Origin: Desulfosarcina widdelii
GTDB lineage: Bacteria; Desulfobacterota; Desulfobacteria; Desulfobacterales; Desulfosarcinaceae
NCBI RefSeq assembly: GCF_009688965.1
Contig: NZ_AP021875.1
Span: 5,208,001-5,272,000 of the forward strand
Length of the DNA: 64,000 bases
Direction of reading: 5' to 3'
Position numbers and translations under genes: made by a program. Each line of letters begins with the position of its first letter. Within the stretch, counting starts at the first letter, position 1. Shown piece by piece: positions 46,495-55,283 of this stretch. The notes below the pieces were generated by a model, which saw only the letters and a list, made by a program, of their open reading frames with translations, was not told where the DNA came from and did not search any database.

Positions 46495-46648
46495 GATGGA
46501 GGTACGGGACCAATTCTAGCAAAATTACGCGCCTGGGCCTTGAGCCTAATGATGGGGGCACATTTATTTAGGGCCATCAAACTATCTGGAAACAAATAAC
46601 TATTGCCGTAGCTTTATGTTTCCTGGCCCCTATTATTTGGAATATAAA

Positions 46649-46834
46649 CTAGATATCAAAAGTTGCGGTCAACATTTCGTTATCAACCAAAAGCGCCTTT
46701 TTCAATTCGCTGATGGCTGAAGACGAGCTCTCTTTGGCACTTTCCAGTTCTTTTTGGCCGTTTGGGGTACAGGCCCAATCGATAATTTCTCGTGACCAAT
46801 CAACTTTTTTAGGGGTTTGTGTTTTCTTGGTCAT
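46649..46834 (-). CDS. 61-residue protein downstream of the papain-like gene
   Basis: MTKKTQTPKKVDWSREIIDW begins after a GAAAGGC site; a longer frame start at 46885 has none. It is a hydrophilic, helical, probably cytoplasmic protein without known motif (WACTPNGQKELESAKESSSS, then LKKALLVDNEMLTATFDI). It lies 130 bases downstream of the 522-residue papain-like gene on the same strand, so a two-gene unit is possible. The small size beside a putative protease raises the idea of a substrate, inhibitor or immunity partner; this is speculation. Confidence 0.5.
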   Translation of the reverse strand: MTKKTQTPKKVDWSREIIDWACTPNGQKELESAKESSSSAISELKKALLVDNEMLTATFDI

Positions 46835-46966
46835 CTTTAGTGCCTTTCGCCGTATAAACATTATAATAAAAACATAACCTTGCAATAACGCTATCGGCTA
46901 TTTCAAAAAAAAATTTTACCGCAAGGGCAGCACATTAGCAATTATGCTAAAAATATCAAGTAAAAA

Positions 46967-48535
46967 TTATATTTTTTGGTTAGAGAACCATTCTAAGATT
47001 CTCAAAAACATCGGATCCTTAAGCACTGCTGGTAAATCATCTTGACGAGATAAATCAATTAATGTTTCGAAAAAATCTTCATCATAACCAACAGCATTAA
47101 ACAATAGTGGGCTTTGTTCCAAGTCGGTGGCATCGAATAAGAGATCTATTACATATTGTCCTTTACAAAAAGCGGTTGCTCTCCAAATAAATCGTGGCAT
47201 GCTTTGCATAAGAACTTGCAGTCGGAGTTTATTTCTCCATTTTTTGGAAGAGAGCATTCCGGATTTAACTTCATTAACCGTTGTAAGGTATATATCCCAT
47301 ACGAGCCTTTCCTTGAATGGTAGCACTTTGTTCAGTCTAAATGTTTCGATTATACGGTCAAAGTGAGTAATGGTTTCCTGAATGGTTTGAAATGTAATGC
47401 GGATCTTGTTGTAAACGGGAATAAGCAAAATGGTTGGTATTGCTCTGATTCTATCCAGTTTTCTGTCGCTACCTCCCCAAGATGAAAGAATTGTTTTGAC
47501 AGCATTTCCATTATCCATCTTTATCGTATCATAATTCAGTACCATTCGAGAAAAGGGGCCGACCTGATCGTCGTGCGAATATACTTTATCAATCCGGGAC
47601 GCGATTGATAAAAAACCAGTTCGCCCATAAGGAATAGGCGCCGGTTCGCCTAAACTAAATCCAGTGATGGCAACTGCATGAAGGCCCAAAGGCATAGGTT
47701 CTTTGCCTGATTTGTCCATCAATAAAAATCCAAATAACATCGGAATCTTACATTTTAGATAAGCATAGGTGGCGGCCTTTAATAATTCCTGATCTTCTAC
47801 TTTAATAAGGTAGGGTTCAAGCCCTATGGCGCGAATCGCTTGAGCCATTTGTGCAGAGGACAGCCCAGGATTCGGGAAAAAACGAGATTCCAGCGGTAGT
47901 GAGGAACAAGCTGCCTCGGATATTTCGACCGGAGATAATATTTTATGCTGAAACAAACGGCCAGTGCTGTTAAATACAGACCATAGAGAACTGGTCGCAC
48001 ATGCAGCAACAACATTATCCTGCTCTTGATAAGCAAGCGAGTTAACCGTGAGCTTTATCCCAAATAAATTGGCTTCATACTCTCTTAGCGGAGGGAATTG
48101 TCTTCTATCCTTATCGCTTGGGTATGTCTTGATACAGGTCCTGCCAATGATTGTTTTTGGCAGTGGTTTCAAGACTATAAACCCGAGATAAGCCTTTTGT
48201 AAGATCTCTTCCTTCAGGTTAGAATTCCCGCCGTTTAGAAAACCATCAAATTCTTCTTTCGAGAATGAAATATCAAAAAAATGTAGCCGGGCGCATTTCC
48301 GACTATATCGCTTAAAACACTTCACATAATAAAATGAAAAATCTTCAAGAAAATCATGGTCAATATAATCATACTCGACAATGATCGTTGATGCTCTAAG
48401 TACCCTAAAATACTCCTGAAAATAGAACGTGTGTGATTTAGAATCGATATATGCTTCTGAGACCGAATCAGCTTCAGCTATTATTTGTTTAAATATTTGA
48501 GTGCTATATTCATGAATTCGGTATGCAGGATTCAT
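46967..48535 (-). CDS. Papain-like (Cys-His-Asp) protein of unknown function
   Basis: The 522-residue product is not recognised as a named family. A papain/C39-like catalytic set can be read: Cys179 in NVVAACATSSLWSVF, His286 in GLHAVAITGF and Asp322/323 in YSHDDQVGPFSRM, in the correct order and spacing. An N-terminal region of about 130 residues and a C-terminal region of about 150 residues (YLTTVNEVKSGMLSSKKWRN, WRATAFCKGQYVIDLLFDAT) flank it. No signal peptide or membrane helix is seen, so it is cytoplasmic. It is AT-richer than the neighbouring operon. It sits between the hsdR remnant and the IS21/IS481 elements, in defence-island surroundings; an abortive-infection or toxin-like protease is plausible. 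Confidence 0.6.
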   Translation of the reverse strand: MNPAYRIHEYSTQIFKQIIAEADSVSEAYIDSKSHTFYFQEYFRVLRASTIIVEYDYIDHDFLEDFSFYYVKCFKRYSRKCARLHFFDISFSKEEFDGFLNGGNSNLKEEILQKAYLGFIVLKPLPKTIIGRTCIKTYPSDKDRRQFPPLREYEANLFGIKLTVNSLAYQEQDNVVAACATSSLWSVFNSTGRLFQHKILSPVEISEAACSSLPLESRFFPNPGLSSAQMAQAIRAIGLEPYLIKVEDQELLKAATYAYLKCKIPMLFGFLLMDKSGKEPMPLGLHAVAITGFSLGEPAPIPYGRTGFLSIASRIDKVYSHDDQVGPFSRMVLNYDTIKMDNGNAVKTILSSWGGSDRKLDRIRAIPTILLIPVYNKIRITFQTIQETITHFDRIIETFRLNKVLPFKERLVWDIYLTTVNEVKSGMLSSKKWRNKLRLQVLMQSMPRFIWRATAFCKGQYVIDLLFDATDLEQSPLLFNAVGYDEDFFETLIDLSRQDDLPAVLKDPMFLRILEWFSNQKI

Positions 48536-48850
48536 TCAACCAATCTCGGCATGTCACCAATAATTACCTGATATTATAATATTTGCTATGATTGTGCAAT
48601 ACAAAATTCTGTACAGGCCTAATTGTTGAATTATGGGGGCCGAATTTAGATCGATGGAACTGACTGTATAGGATTAAAGCCTAGATGATGGATGCCAAGA
48701 CATCGATTACCCAAAAATGTTATCAGCGGTTTAAAAACCAGCCAAAATCATCGTTTTAAAACCAACCACGCATATCAATAGCCGCAGGTATTCATCTCAG
48801 GTTCCGTAAAAAAGGCGGAACACTGCCAGATCATCTTCGATTTTTTGAGT

Positions 48851-49591
48851 TTACGGATTATTCGGCTTTGTCCTCTTTCGATAGCTGGGTCCCTCCAAGA
48901 TAAAGATCTGCGAGTTGTAGACAAGTCGGTCAGCAATGGCTGTGGCAACAGTGGTGGAATCAAATATTTTTCCCCAGTCGGCAAACGGCAAGTTGGTCGT
49001 AATGGCGGTGGACTTGGCTTCGTGCCGTTGGCTGATTACCTGGAAGAAAAGATTCGAGCCCTGTTTGCCCAGTCCAAGATAACCGATCTCGTCGATAACC
49101 AGCAGTTCCGGTGATTGATAGTAGTGGAGTTTTTTCAAAAGGGAGTGGTCAGCATCGGCTGCAATCAAGTGATTGATCATGTCCATGGCGGTGGTGAAAA
49201 GGACTTTTACACCGGCCTGGGTGGCAGCATAGGCGGCAGCTTTGGCCAGAAAGCTTTTTCCGACACCGGGATTGCCAATCAAAATGATATCCATCTTCTC
49301 TTTCAAAAACACCAGGGACATCAGATTAAGGATGCGGGTCTTCTGTTTTTTCCGGGAACTGTGGTGGTTAAAGTCAAATTGATCGATGGTGAGTTTTTCG
49401 TTCAATTTGGACTGACGGTAACAAAGCGCGATGCGGTTTTGCCTGCGGGTCTCGATTTCCAGGTCGAACAGATGGGCGATGGTCTTTGAAAATGGCCAGT
49501 TGTTGCTTTCGGCGGTCTCTACGATGGGAGGCAATTGATCGGCAATGGTTTTCAGACGTAATGTTTTTGCCTTTTCGCAAATTTCTTCCAT
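48851..49591 (-). CDS. istB: IS21 IstB-like transposition ATPase
   Basis: The 246-residue AAA+ protein has Walker A LIGNPGVGKSFLAKAAAYAA and Walker B ELLVIDEIGYL, plus KSTAITTNLPFADW (sensor 1 region). It has the DnaC/IstB fold. It assists the IstA transposase in target selection and is ATP-dependent. The start overlaps the istA stop (TAATG), the usual translational coupling. Length is typical and the gene appears intact. Confidence 0.93.
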   Translation of the reverse strand: MEEICEKAKTLRLKTIADQLPPIVETAESNNWPFSKTIAHLFDLEIETRRQNRIALCYRQSKLNEKLTIDQFDFNHHSSRKKQKTRILNLMSLVFLKEKMDIILIGNPGVGKSFLAKAAAYAATQAGVKVLFTTAMDMINHLIAADADHSLLKKLHYYQSPELLVIDEIGYLGLGKQGSNLFFQVISQRHEAKSTAITTNLPFADWGKIFDSTTVATAIADRLVYNSQIFILEGPSYRKRTKPNNP

Positions 49592-51057
49592 TATTTTTTC
49601 TCCCTTTTAAGCGCATGTGCATCGTATTCTGCCAGAGACGGCTGGTTTAGGCGGATGCGGTTTAACTGCTCATTTTTCAGCCGTACCGGAGGCTGATCGT
49701 TTTTCGGAGCCATTTCCTGATGAACAATGTTTTCGACATAGTCAGCCCCCAAGGCCTTATGAGCCATGGATTTGTTGAGTGCATAGACCAGGGCCTCGGC
49801 TCCGTATTTGTCTTTCAGGACAAGCAGTCGTTTGACTTGTTTTGCAATCGGCTGTCCGGCGTCCAGCAGGCCGTTTATATAATCGACGGCAATGGTTCCC
49901 AATGACATCAATGCCGCTACCTGGCGGTCATGCCATAATTTCTTGCGGAGTTTTTTGACCTGCTGCCGATGGGAAGGCGTTTCGATCCGCTGTTTCCGCT
50001 GCCAACATCGTGGATGGACAGCGATGCGTTTGTCGTTCAGATACAATGAAACAAAGGCGGTATCTGCTTTTACCACCACCGTTTTTCCGATGGCCCAGGG
50101 CGGGGCAGTATAGGTGTTACCATCGAATCGAACGGCAAAGTCTTTGTGCACCAAAAGCGATTGCGTTTGTCGTGTGTCCGGTAAACGTTGTGGCAGTGAT
50201 CGCAACTGTACTTTTTCAAACCGATCCACGGGTCGTTGCCCCATTGTCTGATGGGTGCGAACGTTGGCGACGGTGTTCAGCCAGTCAAGGGCCTGGTGCT
50301 GAACATCGTCCAGATCGACAAAGGATCGCAGCGGCATGAAATTGCGACGCAGATATTTTACGCCCGATTCCACTTTTCCCTTTTCATAGGGAGATCCCGG
50401 ACTGCAGGCGATCGGTTCGATGGCAAAACGGCATAAGAAATCCAGGAAGGTGTCGTTGAACCGAACCACCGATCCCAGCCGTTCGACAACGGCTGTGGCC
50501 ATATTATCGATTACCAGTTGTTTCGGGCAGCCGCCAAACCAGGTAAATGCTTCGAGCAGACAGCTGTGCAGACAATACTGCTTTTGACTGTGCGTAAACC
50601 GAACGAACAGCATACGGCTGAAGGCTTCGATGACGACCAGGGCATACAGTTTACGCCGGGTGTCACCATATTCCAATGAGCCGAAGTGGCCCCAATCGAC
50701 CTGCATCTGCTCACCGGGAGCGGACTCGAAACGGGTATAGGCAATCCGTTGTTTTCGTTTTCCCCTCAATTGGCGCAAGTAATCGCGAACGATGGTGATT
50801 TTGCCGGTAAAACTTTCCAATTGCTGCAATACGACCGGGGCACTGACTGTGGGGTCTTTGTCCACAAGCGCTTTGATCTGGCCCCGATATGGATCGAGTT
50901 TGGAGATTCGGTTCGGTCGTTTTTGAACGACTTTGGGATTGCTTACATATTTTTTCACCGACCCCCTGTCGATGCGAAGGTGACGGGCGACCTTTCTGTC
51001 CGACCAGCCCAGGTGCTTCAATCGGTGGATTTCGAAAATGGTCCGCTTGTCGATCAT
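49591..51057 (-). CDS. istA: IS21 IstA-like transposase
   Basis: The 488-residue DDE transposase begins with a helix-turn-helix (KHLGWSDRKVARHLRIDRGS). The integrase core follows: PGEQMQVDWGHFGS (first Asp), GCPKQLVIDNMATAV (second Asp) and the Glu in SPYEKGKVESGVKYL. The C-terminal region is basic. The start overlaps the upstream gene stop and its stop overlaps istB. It cuts and joins the TGT-ended element with IstB. Intact by length and motifs, so the element could still be mobile. Confidence 0.93.
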   Translation of the reverse strand: MIDKRTIFEIHRLKHLGWSDRKVARHLRIDRGSVKKYVSNPKVVQKRPNRISKLDPYRGQIKALVDKDPTVSAPVVLQQLESFTGKITIVRDYLRQLRGKRKQRIAYTRFESAPGEQMQVDWGHFGSLEYGDTRRKLYALVVIEAFSRMLFVRFTHSQKQYCLHSCLLEAFTWFGGCPKQLVIDNMATAVVERLGSVVRFNDTFLDFLCRFAIEPIACSPGSPYEKGKVESGVKYLRRNFMPLRSFVDLDDVQHQALDWLNTVANVRTHQTMGQRPVDRFEKVQLRSLPQRLPDTRQTQSLLVHKDFAVRFDGNTYTAPPWAIGKTVVVKADTAFVSLYLNDKRIAVHPRCWQRKQRIETPSHRQQVKKLRKKLWHDRQVAALMSLGTIAVDYINGLLDAGQPIAKQVKRLLVLKDKYGAEALVYALNKSMAHKALGADYVENIVHQEMAPKNDQPPVRLKNEQLNRIRLNQPSLAEYDAHALKREKK

Positions 51058-51437
51058 GAGGCCACCTCTTTAAACATGTTTTGGGCAATCTGATCTAAAG
51101 GATGTGGCTGCTGGTGGTTTGATTTTTTCGGGGGTTGAGGTAGTGCGAGTACCTGAAAAAGAGTTCCGTCAAAAGCGATCAGCTCTTTTTTGATCAACGC
51201 GCACCGGGCCTCGACATACTGATCCAGGCTCATTTCCAAAAGTGTGCAAATCTTGTCGTAGCTGTAAAAGGAAAGACCAAAGCGGTCTGCCGCAAGGATC
51301 AGAAAGAAATAGAGCAGCAACTGATCGGGAGAAAGATCGTTGACGAAGCCGCCGGTGAGAAAACGATGGGGGATAAATGCAAAGCCGCCGTCAATACGCC
51401 GGATGCGTTCTTTGTCGATAATCTTTTTTTTGATCAT
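51054..51437 (-). CDS. IS21-borne accessory protein
   Basis: The 127-residue product starts MIKKKIIDKERIRRIDGGFA after AGGAGG five bases upstream. The longer frame start at 51590 is not supported and would run through the 16-base repeats. It is a soluble, helical protein (SPDQLLLYFFLILAADRFGL, YDKICTLLEMSLDQYVEARC) resembling a replication-initiator or winged-helix DNA-binding module. The stop overlaps the istA start, so it belongs to the transposition operon. Such an extra gene is not part of the minimal IS21 plan; the role may be in regulation or target choice. Confidence 0.6.
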   Translation of the reverse strand: MIKKKIIDKERIRRIDGGFAFIPHRFLTGGFVNDLSPDQLLLYFFLILAADRFGLSFYSYDKICTLLEMSLDQYVEARCALIKKELIAFDGTLFQVLALPQPPKKSNHQQPHPLDQIAQNMFKEVAS

Positions 51438-51500
51438 GGCCGCCTCCTGGTTATCGGTTTTACAACCTGCGTACCATGATCGATTCGGTGCTGTCCTCAA

Positions 51501-51644
51501 GTCCATCTTTGCAATCACTGCCAGGTATCCGTAATCGTGAAGATATTGACTTTTGTCGCGTCCATCTTTGCAATCAACGGAACCAGCCAAAATTGTCCAA
51601 CTGGCTGAAAATCCATATTGATCCTCGCGTCCATCTTTGCAATC
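51501..51644. repeat. Three direct copies of a 16-base motif
   Basis: GTCCATCTTTGCAATC occurs at 51501, 51560 and 51629 (spacings 59 and 69 bases). Two copies lie inside the 143-residue reading frame, where they encode IAKMDA/IAKMD, and the third just beyond its stop. They are about 500 bases inside the IS21 end, just upstream of the leftward operon. They may be regulator or transposase binding sites. Confidence 0.6.
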
Positions 51645-51946
51645 GGGTTGTCATTGGATTTTTTATTAGCTGATCTGCGGCGGTTGCGGATCGTCTGAAG
51701 CATCCGGTTTCTTTCGGCTTTTTCCGGATTTTTGTCTCTGTATGTTTTCCAGTAACCTGGGATTTTAGCAGCCCATTTTTGGTTGCTGAGTTTTTGTGCG
51801 GTTCGATAGTCCGGATCGGTCTTCATTTTGATTCGTTGCCAACTGGCTTTCCTGGCTTTCTGGCATTCGGGGCGGCTACAGCAATATTGCTTCTTATTTC
51901 GTGGAATAAACATCGTCGCGCAATGGAAACACGGCACCGGCTCCAT
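51515..51946 (-). CDS. IS21-borne zinc-ribbon-like protein
   Basis: The 143-residue product starts MEPVPCFHCATMFIPRNKKQ. Cys pairs CFHC and CCSRPEC form a likely zinc ribbon, followed by a basic helical region (WAAKIPGYWKTYRDKNPEKA, RNRMLQTIRNRRRSANKK) suited to nucleic acid binding. The C-terminus is made partly from the 16-base repeats (IAKMDA twice). It is the first gene of the leftward IS21 unit. The function is unknown. The protein end may be fortuitous, since the repeats probably have a DNA role. Confidence 0.5.
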   Translation of the reverse strand: MEPVPCFHCATMFIPRNKKQYCCSRPECQKARKASWQRIKMKTDPDYRTAQKLSNQKWAAKIPGYWKTYRDKNPEKAERNRMLQTIRNRRRSANKKSNDNPIAKMDARINMDFQPVGQFWLVPLIAKMDATKVNIFTITDTWQ

Positions 51947-52235
51947 AGCTCCTCTCCTGGCTGGAAGTCCTTTTTGAACTGGCGAATTAGAGGAACTATA
52001 TGGAATTTTTAGAAATTGAGGGAATCAAATAACAAATGGCGGATTGGTTCCGATGATTTTGGCGGGAATTAAAGTCGGTGGAATTGGAGGGGAATTAAAT
52101 CGGCGGTCACAACCCAAAAATGCCGAGACATCGGTTACCTTAAGGCTCAATTGTGCCAGGAGATCGATTACCCTGCCACTTCAACCTATATTTTGATACC
52201 CTGTATCGATAACAAATTCGATAGGAGGGTAACAA

Positions 52236-53406
52236 ATGGAACAGAACCTCAGGAAACAGGCCATTTATCGGTATCTGAAAGGAGAATCACCCAAATCAAT
52301 ATACACCGATCTCCATCGTTCAAAGAACTGGTTTTTTAAATGGCTAAAACGCTATCAAACAGGCGATAGTAATTGGTACAAAGGACGGTCTAGAGCACCC
52401 AAACGAATGCCAACAGCCATCGGTGAACTCGAAAAGCAACGGATTATTTCAGTAAGGTCGCAACTTGAATCACAAAAATTTGCTCAAATAGGCGCATCTG
52501 CTATCAAGTGGGAACTGAGCAAATCCGGTTTTGATTTTCCGTCTGATCGGACAATCAATCGCGTCTTAAAGCGTGAAGGACTGATTAAAAAAAAGCACGT
52601 ACGTTCCCAAAGGCGTTGAGTACCCGTATTTTAGAGAGCCGCTTGGCGTTAACAACATTCATCAGGCCGATCTTGTCGGCCCACGATACATAAAAGGTGA
52701 CGGCAAATTTTATTCGTTCAATGTGATGGATGTATTTTCCCATCAAGTATACATCGAATCACAGCGCAGCAAACAGGATCAGAAAGTTGCCAATAGTCTA
52801 TTGCGGTGCTGGAAGGCCATGGGACTCCCCGATTACCTGCAGATGGACAACGAGCTGAGTTTTCGCGGCAGCAACAAGTACCCCAGGTCCTTTGGCCTGG
52901 TTATTCGGCTTTGTCTTCATTTTGGCGTCCAGCCGGTGTTTATTCCAATTGGCGAACCATGGCGCAATGGAGTGGTTGAAAAGTTCAACGATACATACAA
53001 CAAGAAATTTTTCCGCCGTCAGTGGTTTGCCAGTTACACCACATTGAAACGGCAGAGTAAAAACTTTCAGCGGTTTCACAACAAGCATCATCGATACAGC
53101 TGTTTGAAAGGAAAAACGCCCCATGAAGTGTTGAAGGTCTCGAATCACAATCCTTCAACGATCGGGGCAAATACCAAATTGCCCCAGTTAGATTCAATTG
53201 CCGATGGGAACATCATCTTGATCCGTTTCATTCGAAGCAATCGATTACTTGATATTTTCGGCGAAAAGTTCCTGGTTTCCAAAGATCTGGTATATTCTTA
53301 TGTGAAGGCGATAATCGTGACCAAAATTCATCGAATGCAATTGTATCTTGGTGACGAGCTGATTGATGCATTTGATTACCATTTGCCGGTGATATCTCGG
53401 CAATGA
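52236..53406 (+). pseudogene. IS481-like transposase, frameshifted
   Basis: Residues 1-127 (MEQNLRKQAIYRYLKGESPK..., HTH-type N-terminus) are in one frame up to an 8-A run at 52587-52594. The rest is in the +1 frame, reading STYVPKGVEYPYFREPLGVN and on through the integrase core: NIHQADLVGPRYIKG (Asp), PDYLQMDNELSFRG (Asp) and EPWRNGVVEKFND (Glu). The protein would be about 390 residues if joined. An extra A in the run, or +1 slippage, explains it. All catalytic residues survive, so programmed frameshifting is possible, but IS481 transposases are usually single frames and decay is more likely. Confidence 0.75.
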
Positions 53407-53591
53407 ATCCGCAAAAAAGCATCCTGGTCTCCGACGAGCATTTTGAGGGCCCATTCTCGCCCAGGATGATTTTTTGCTACCGCTGTACCTGAGAATACCT
53501 ATATAGCGTTTGCTGCCAGAGTAATCGATGTCTTGGTCTTTTTCACCGTTAGACTTGGGTCATCGATGTCCTGGCATTTGACACCTAGAAC

Positions 53592-53945
53592 CTATCCTTT
53601 GTGCCGAATGATGCAACCATTTCTTAGCCAAAAATGGGTTTTGCATCCAACCTTTCGCCAAACAGAGGGAAAGAGACTCACACTGTTATCATGGTGAACT
53701 GTAACACTCCACTTGGGCTTTTGGTCGGGCATCAATCCCATGTAAAGGATATGACCGCAATCGCAAGGGCACATCATCGCCGCGAACCATAAATAATCGC
53801 CTTCGCCTACAAGGTAAAGTTTGTTTGTATCAAGCTTATTAGGCAATTCTTCAACCCTGATCGCGGTGAGGCGAGCTCTGCGGCAAGTGACCCATCTCCA
53901 AAAGCGCTTAAAATAGCGCCATAATGTTCTCCATGCACTATTCAT
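53592..53945 (-). CDS. DUF6527 (BubE-type) protein
   Basis: The 117-residue product begins MNSAWRTLWRYFKRFWRWVT, basic and aromatic, then VEELPNKLDTNKLYLVGEGD, FAAMMCPCDCGHILYMGLMP, SLFPSVWRKVGCKTHFWLRN, GCIIRH. The CPCDCG and paired GC motifs match, from memory, DUF6527, which occurs in bacterial ubiquitination-like (Bub) operons and may bind metal. Before the IS4-family insertion its ATG overlapped the stop of the JAB-E1 gene, so it was the fourth gene of that operon. It now lies beyond the IS, still in the same direction; read-through from the IS or the operon would be needed for expression. Confidence 0.7.
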   Translation of the reverse strand: MNSAWRTLWRYFKRFWRWVTCRRARLTAIRVEELPNKLDTNKLYLVGEGDYLWFAAMMCPCDCGHILYMGLMPDQKPKWSVTVHHDNSVSLFPSVWRKVGCKTHFWLRNGCIIRHKG

Positions 53946-53952
53946 TCATTCT

Positions 53953-55283
53953 CATTAGTGTCCGGTTAAGAATCAAATAAATTCAGTTGGATATGACCGG
54001 AAGCAAATTTGTTATTGTAATTACTTCCTGTCATTGCCCATGAAATAAGGGTTTTTTCAAAAATAGTAATACTCAGGACCTGTAAAATTGTGTAGAGGCT
54101 CTGTTCAAGCTTCAAGCGCTTCTTCATGATGGCAACCAGCACGTAGACTGAGATAGCGATCCAAATCTGCGTTTTAACGGCAGGCTCAGAAATGCCAAAA
54201 AATTTCTTGATCCTTAGATGCTGTTTGATCCATTTGAAGAACAGTTCCACTTGCCATCGGCACTTGTACAAGTCTGCAACGGTTCGGGCCTCCAATTCAA
54301 AATGGTTGGTCAAAAACGTCAGGCGCTTTTCGGTTTCAAGGTCATAGTACTTGATCCGCCTCAGTTTACCCGGATAAGCATTTGCCGAATTTATTCTGAC
54401 GGGTCGTACCGTCTGGTCACAGATGACGCCAGTGGACTTATCGACCGGTGCCGAGTACAAACGACGTAGTTGCGTGTTGGATTTGCTTCTTAGAATGAAG
54501 AAGGATAATCCACGGTGCAGCCTATAAAGCCTTTCGAAATCGAGATAGGCGCGGTCCATCACATAAATTGATCCAGGTTCCGGGAACAGCTCATCAAGAA
54601 TGTTGACATCATGAACCTTGGCATCGGTGATGGATACAAAAGAGGGGATATTGCCCCTCAGATCAAGCAGCGTATGGACCTTTATCCCACTTTTCGTTGA
54701 TCGAAACCGCGCCCACGGGAATACCGAACGGCAAAGGTCAATCGTTGATGCGTCCAGAGCGTAAACGGTTTCATCAAGTTGGAGACCAAAGTCATCATCA
54801 GCATAGAGTTTTCTGGCTTGACCGATCAGTACCTGTGCAAAGTCACAGTAGATACGCCAATCCCGCTTTTCGTTGGCATCGGCAAGGGTGCTTTTGGCAA
54901 CCTTATTCTGAATGCCGATGTGATGAAGTTTGTTATGCATGGCCCGTAAACATAGTACCGTATCGCGAAGGATCTCACGATAGGTCAACTGAGCGAAGGC
55001 CATACAAAGGAACTGTTCATAGCATGTCAAAGAACGGATTCGGTAGTTGCCGCCGTAACGGTTAACGCATGTACGAAAACTCTTTTTGGGTAGAAAATCT
55101 AACAGCTGAGAAAAAACAATTCGCCCCTGATGCATCGCCGTTTCCCTTCGTTAAAATGTGCTGTGAAGGGATCTATAGAGCAATTTTAGCAAATTCAAAA
55201 GGTTGCCCATAGAAAGTTGGCGATTTTCGTTTTTATTTCAAAGATCTATAACGTTTTATGACGATCTAAACCGGACACTAATG
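53953..55283. mobile_element. IS4-family element inside the Bub operon
   Basis: The element is bounded by 15-base inverted ends, CATTAGTGTCCGGTT and AACCGGACACTAATG. A 9-base direct repeat ATTCATTCT flanks it (53944-53952 and 55284-55292). Removing the element and one repeat joins the JAB-E1 gene to the DUF6527 gene with overlapping stop and start codons. The element supplies the present last codon and stop (CAT-TAG) of the JAB-E1 gene. Confidence 0.85.
53966..55135 (-). CDS. IS4-family transposase
   Basis: The 389-residue DDE transposase has YALDASTIDLCRSVFPWARF (first Asp), EPGSIYVMDRAYLDFERLYR (second Asp) and the Y-2-R-3-E-6-K signature in YKCRWQVELFFKWIKQHL (Glu). Full length and no interruptions, so probably active. 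It runs in the same direction as the Bub operon that it interrupts, which could allow its transcript to continue into the DUF6527 gene. Confidence 0.92.
   Translation of the reverse strand: MHQGRIVFSQLLDFLPKKSFRTCVNRYGGNYRIRSLTCYEQFLCMAFAQLTYREILRDTVLCLRAMHNKLHHIGIQNKVAKSTLADANEKRDWRIYCDFAQVLIGQARKLYADDDFGLQLDETVYALDASTIDLCRSVFPWARFRSTKSGIKVHTLLDLRGNIPSFVSITDAKVHDVNILDELFPEPGSIYVMDRAYLDFERLYRLHRGLSFFILRSKSNTQLRRLYSAPVDKSTGVICDQTVRPVRINSANAYPGKLRRIKYYDLETEKRLTFLTNHFELEARTVADLYKCRWQVELFFKWIKQHLRIKKFFGISEPAVKTQIWIAISVYVLVAIMKKRLKLEQSLYTILQVLSITIFEKTLISWAMTGSNYNNKFASGHIQLNLFDS

Larger units (their letters stand above)
48718..52111. mobile_element. IS21-family element
   Basis: The 3394-base element starts TGTTATCAGCGG and ends (reversed) TGTGACCGCCG, both with the TGT...ACA tips of IS21. 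Both ends carry the sub-terminal motif GCCAAAATCATCG, probably a transposase-binding site. It is flanked by a 9-base direct repeat ACCCAAAAA (48709-48717 and 52112-52120), consistent with IS21 target duplication. Genes, all leftward: a zinc-ribbon-like protein, a 127-residue protein, IstA and IstB. The host site is the left end of an IS481-like element. Confidence 0.85.
48693..53576. mobile_element. IS481-like element, split by an IS21 insertion
   Basis: The left end carries three copies of a 20-base repeat: TGCCAAGACATCGATTACCC at 48693, TGCCGAGACATCGGTTACCT at 52121 and TGCCAGGAGATCGATTACCC at 52154. The right end carries two inverted copies: 53557-53576 (TGCCAGGACATCGATGACCC when reversed) and 53519-53536. 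The IS21 element lies between the first and second left copies. Without it the element would be about 1.48 kb. No clear target duplication flanks it. Its right end lies 15 bases from the stop of the DUF6527 gene. Confidence 0.7.

Noticed and set aside
51501..51644. CRISPR array
   Set aside because: Only three 16-base copies at unequal spacing, partly coding, inside an IS21 element. Not CRISPR-like.
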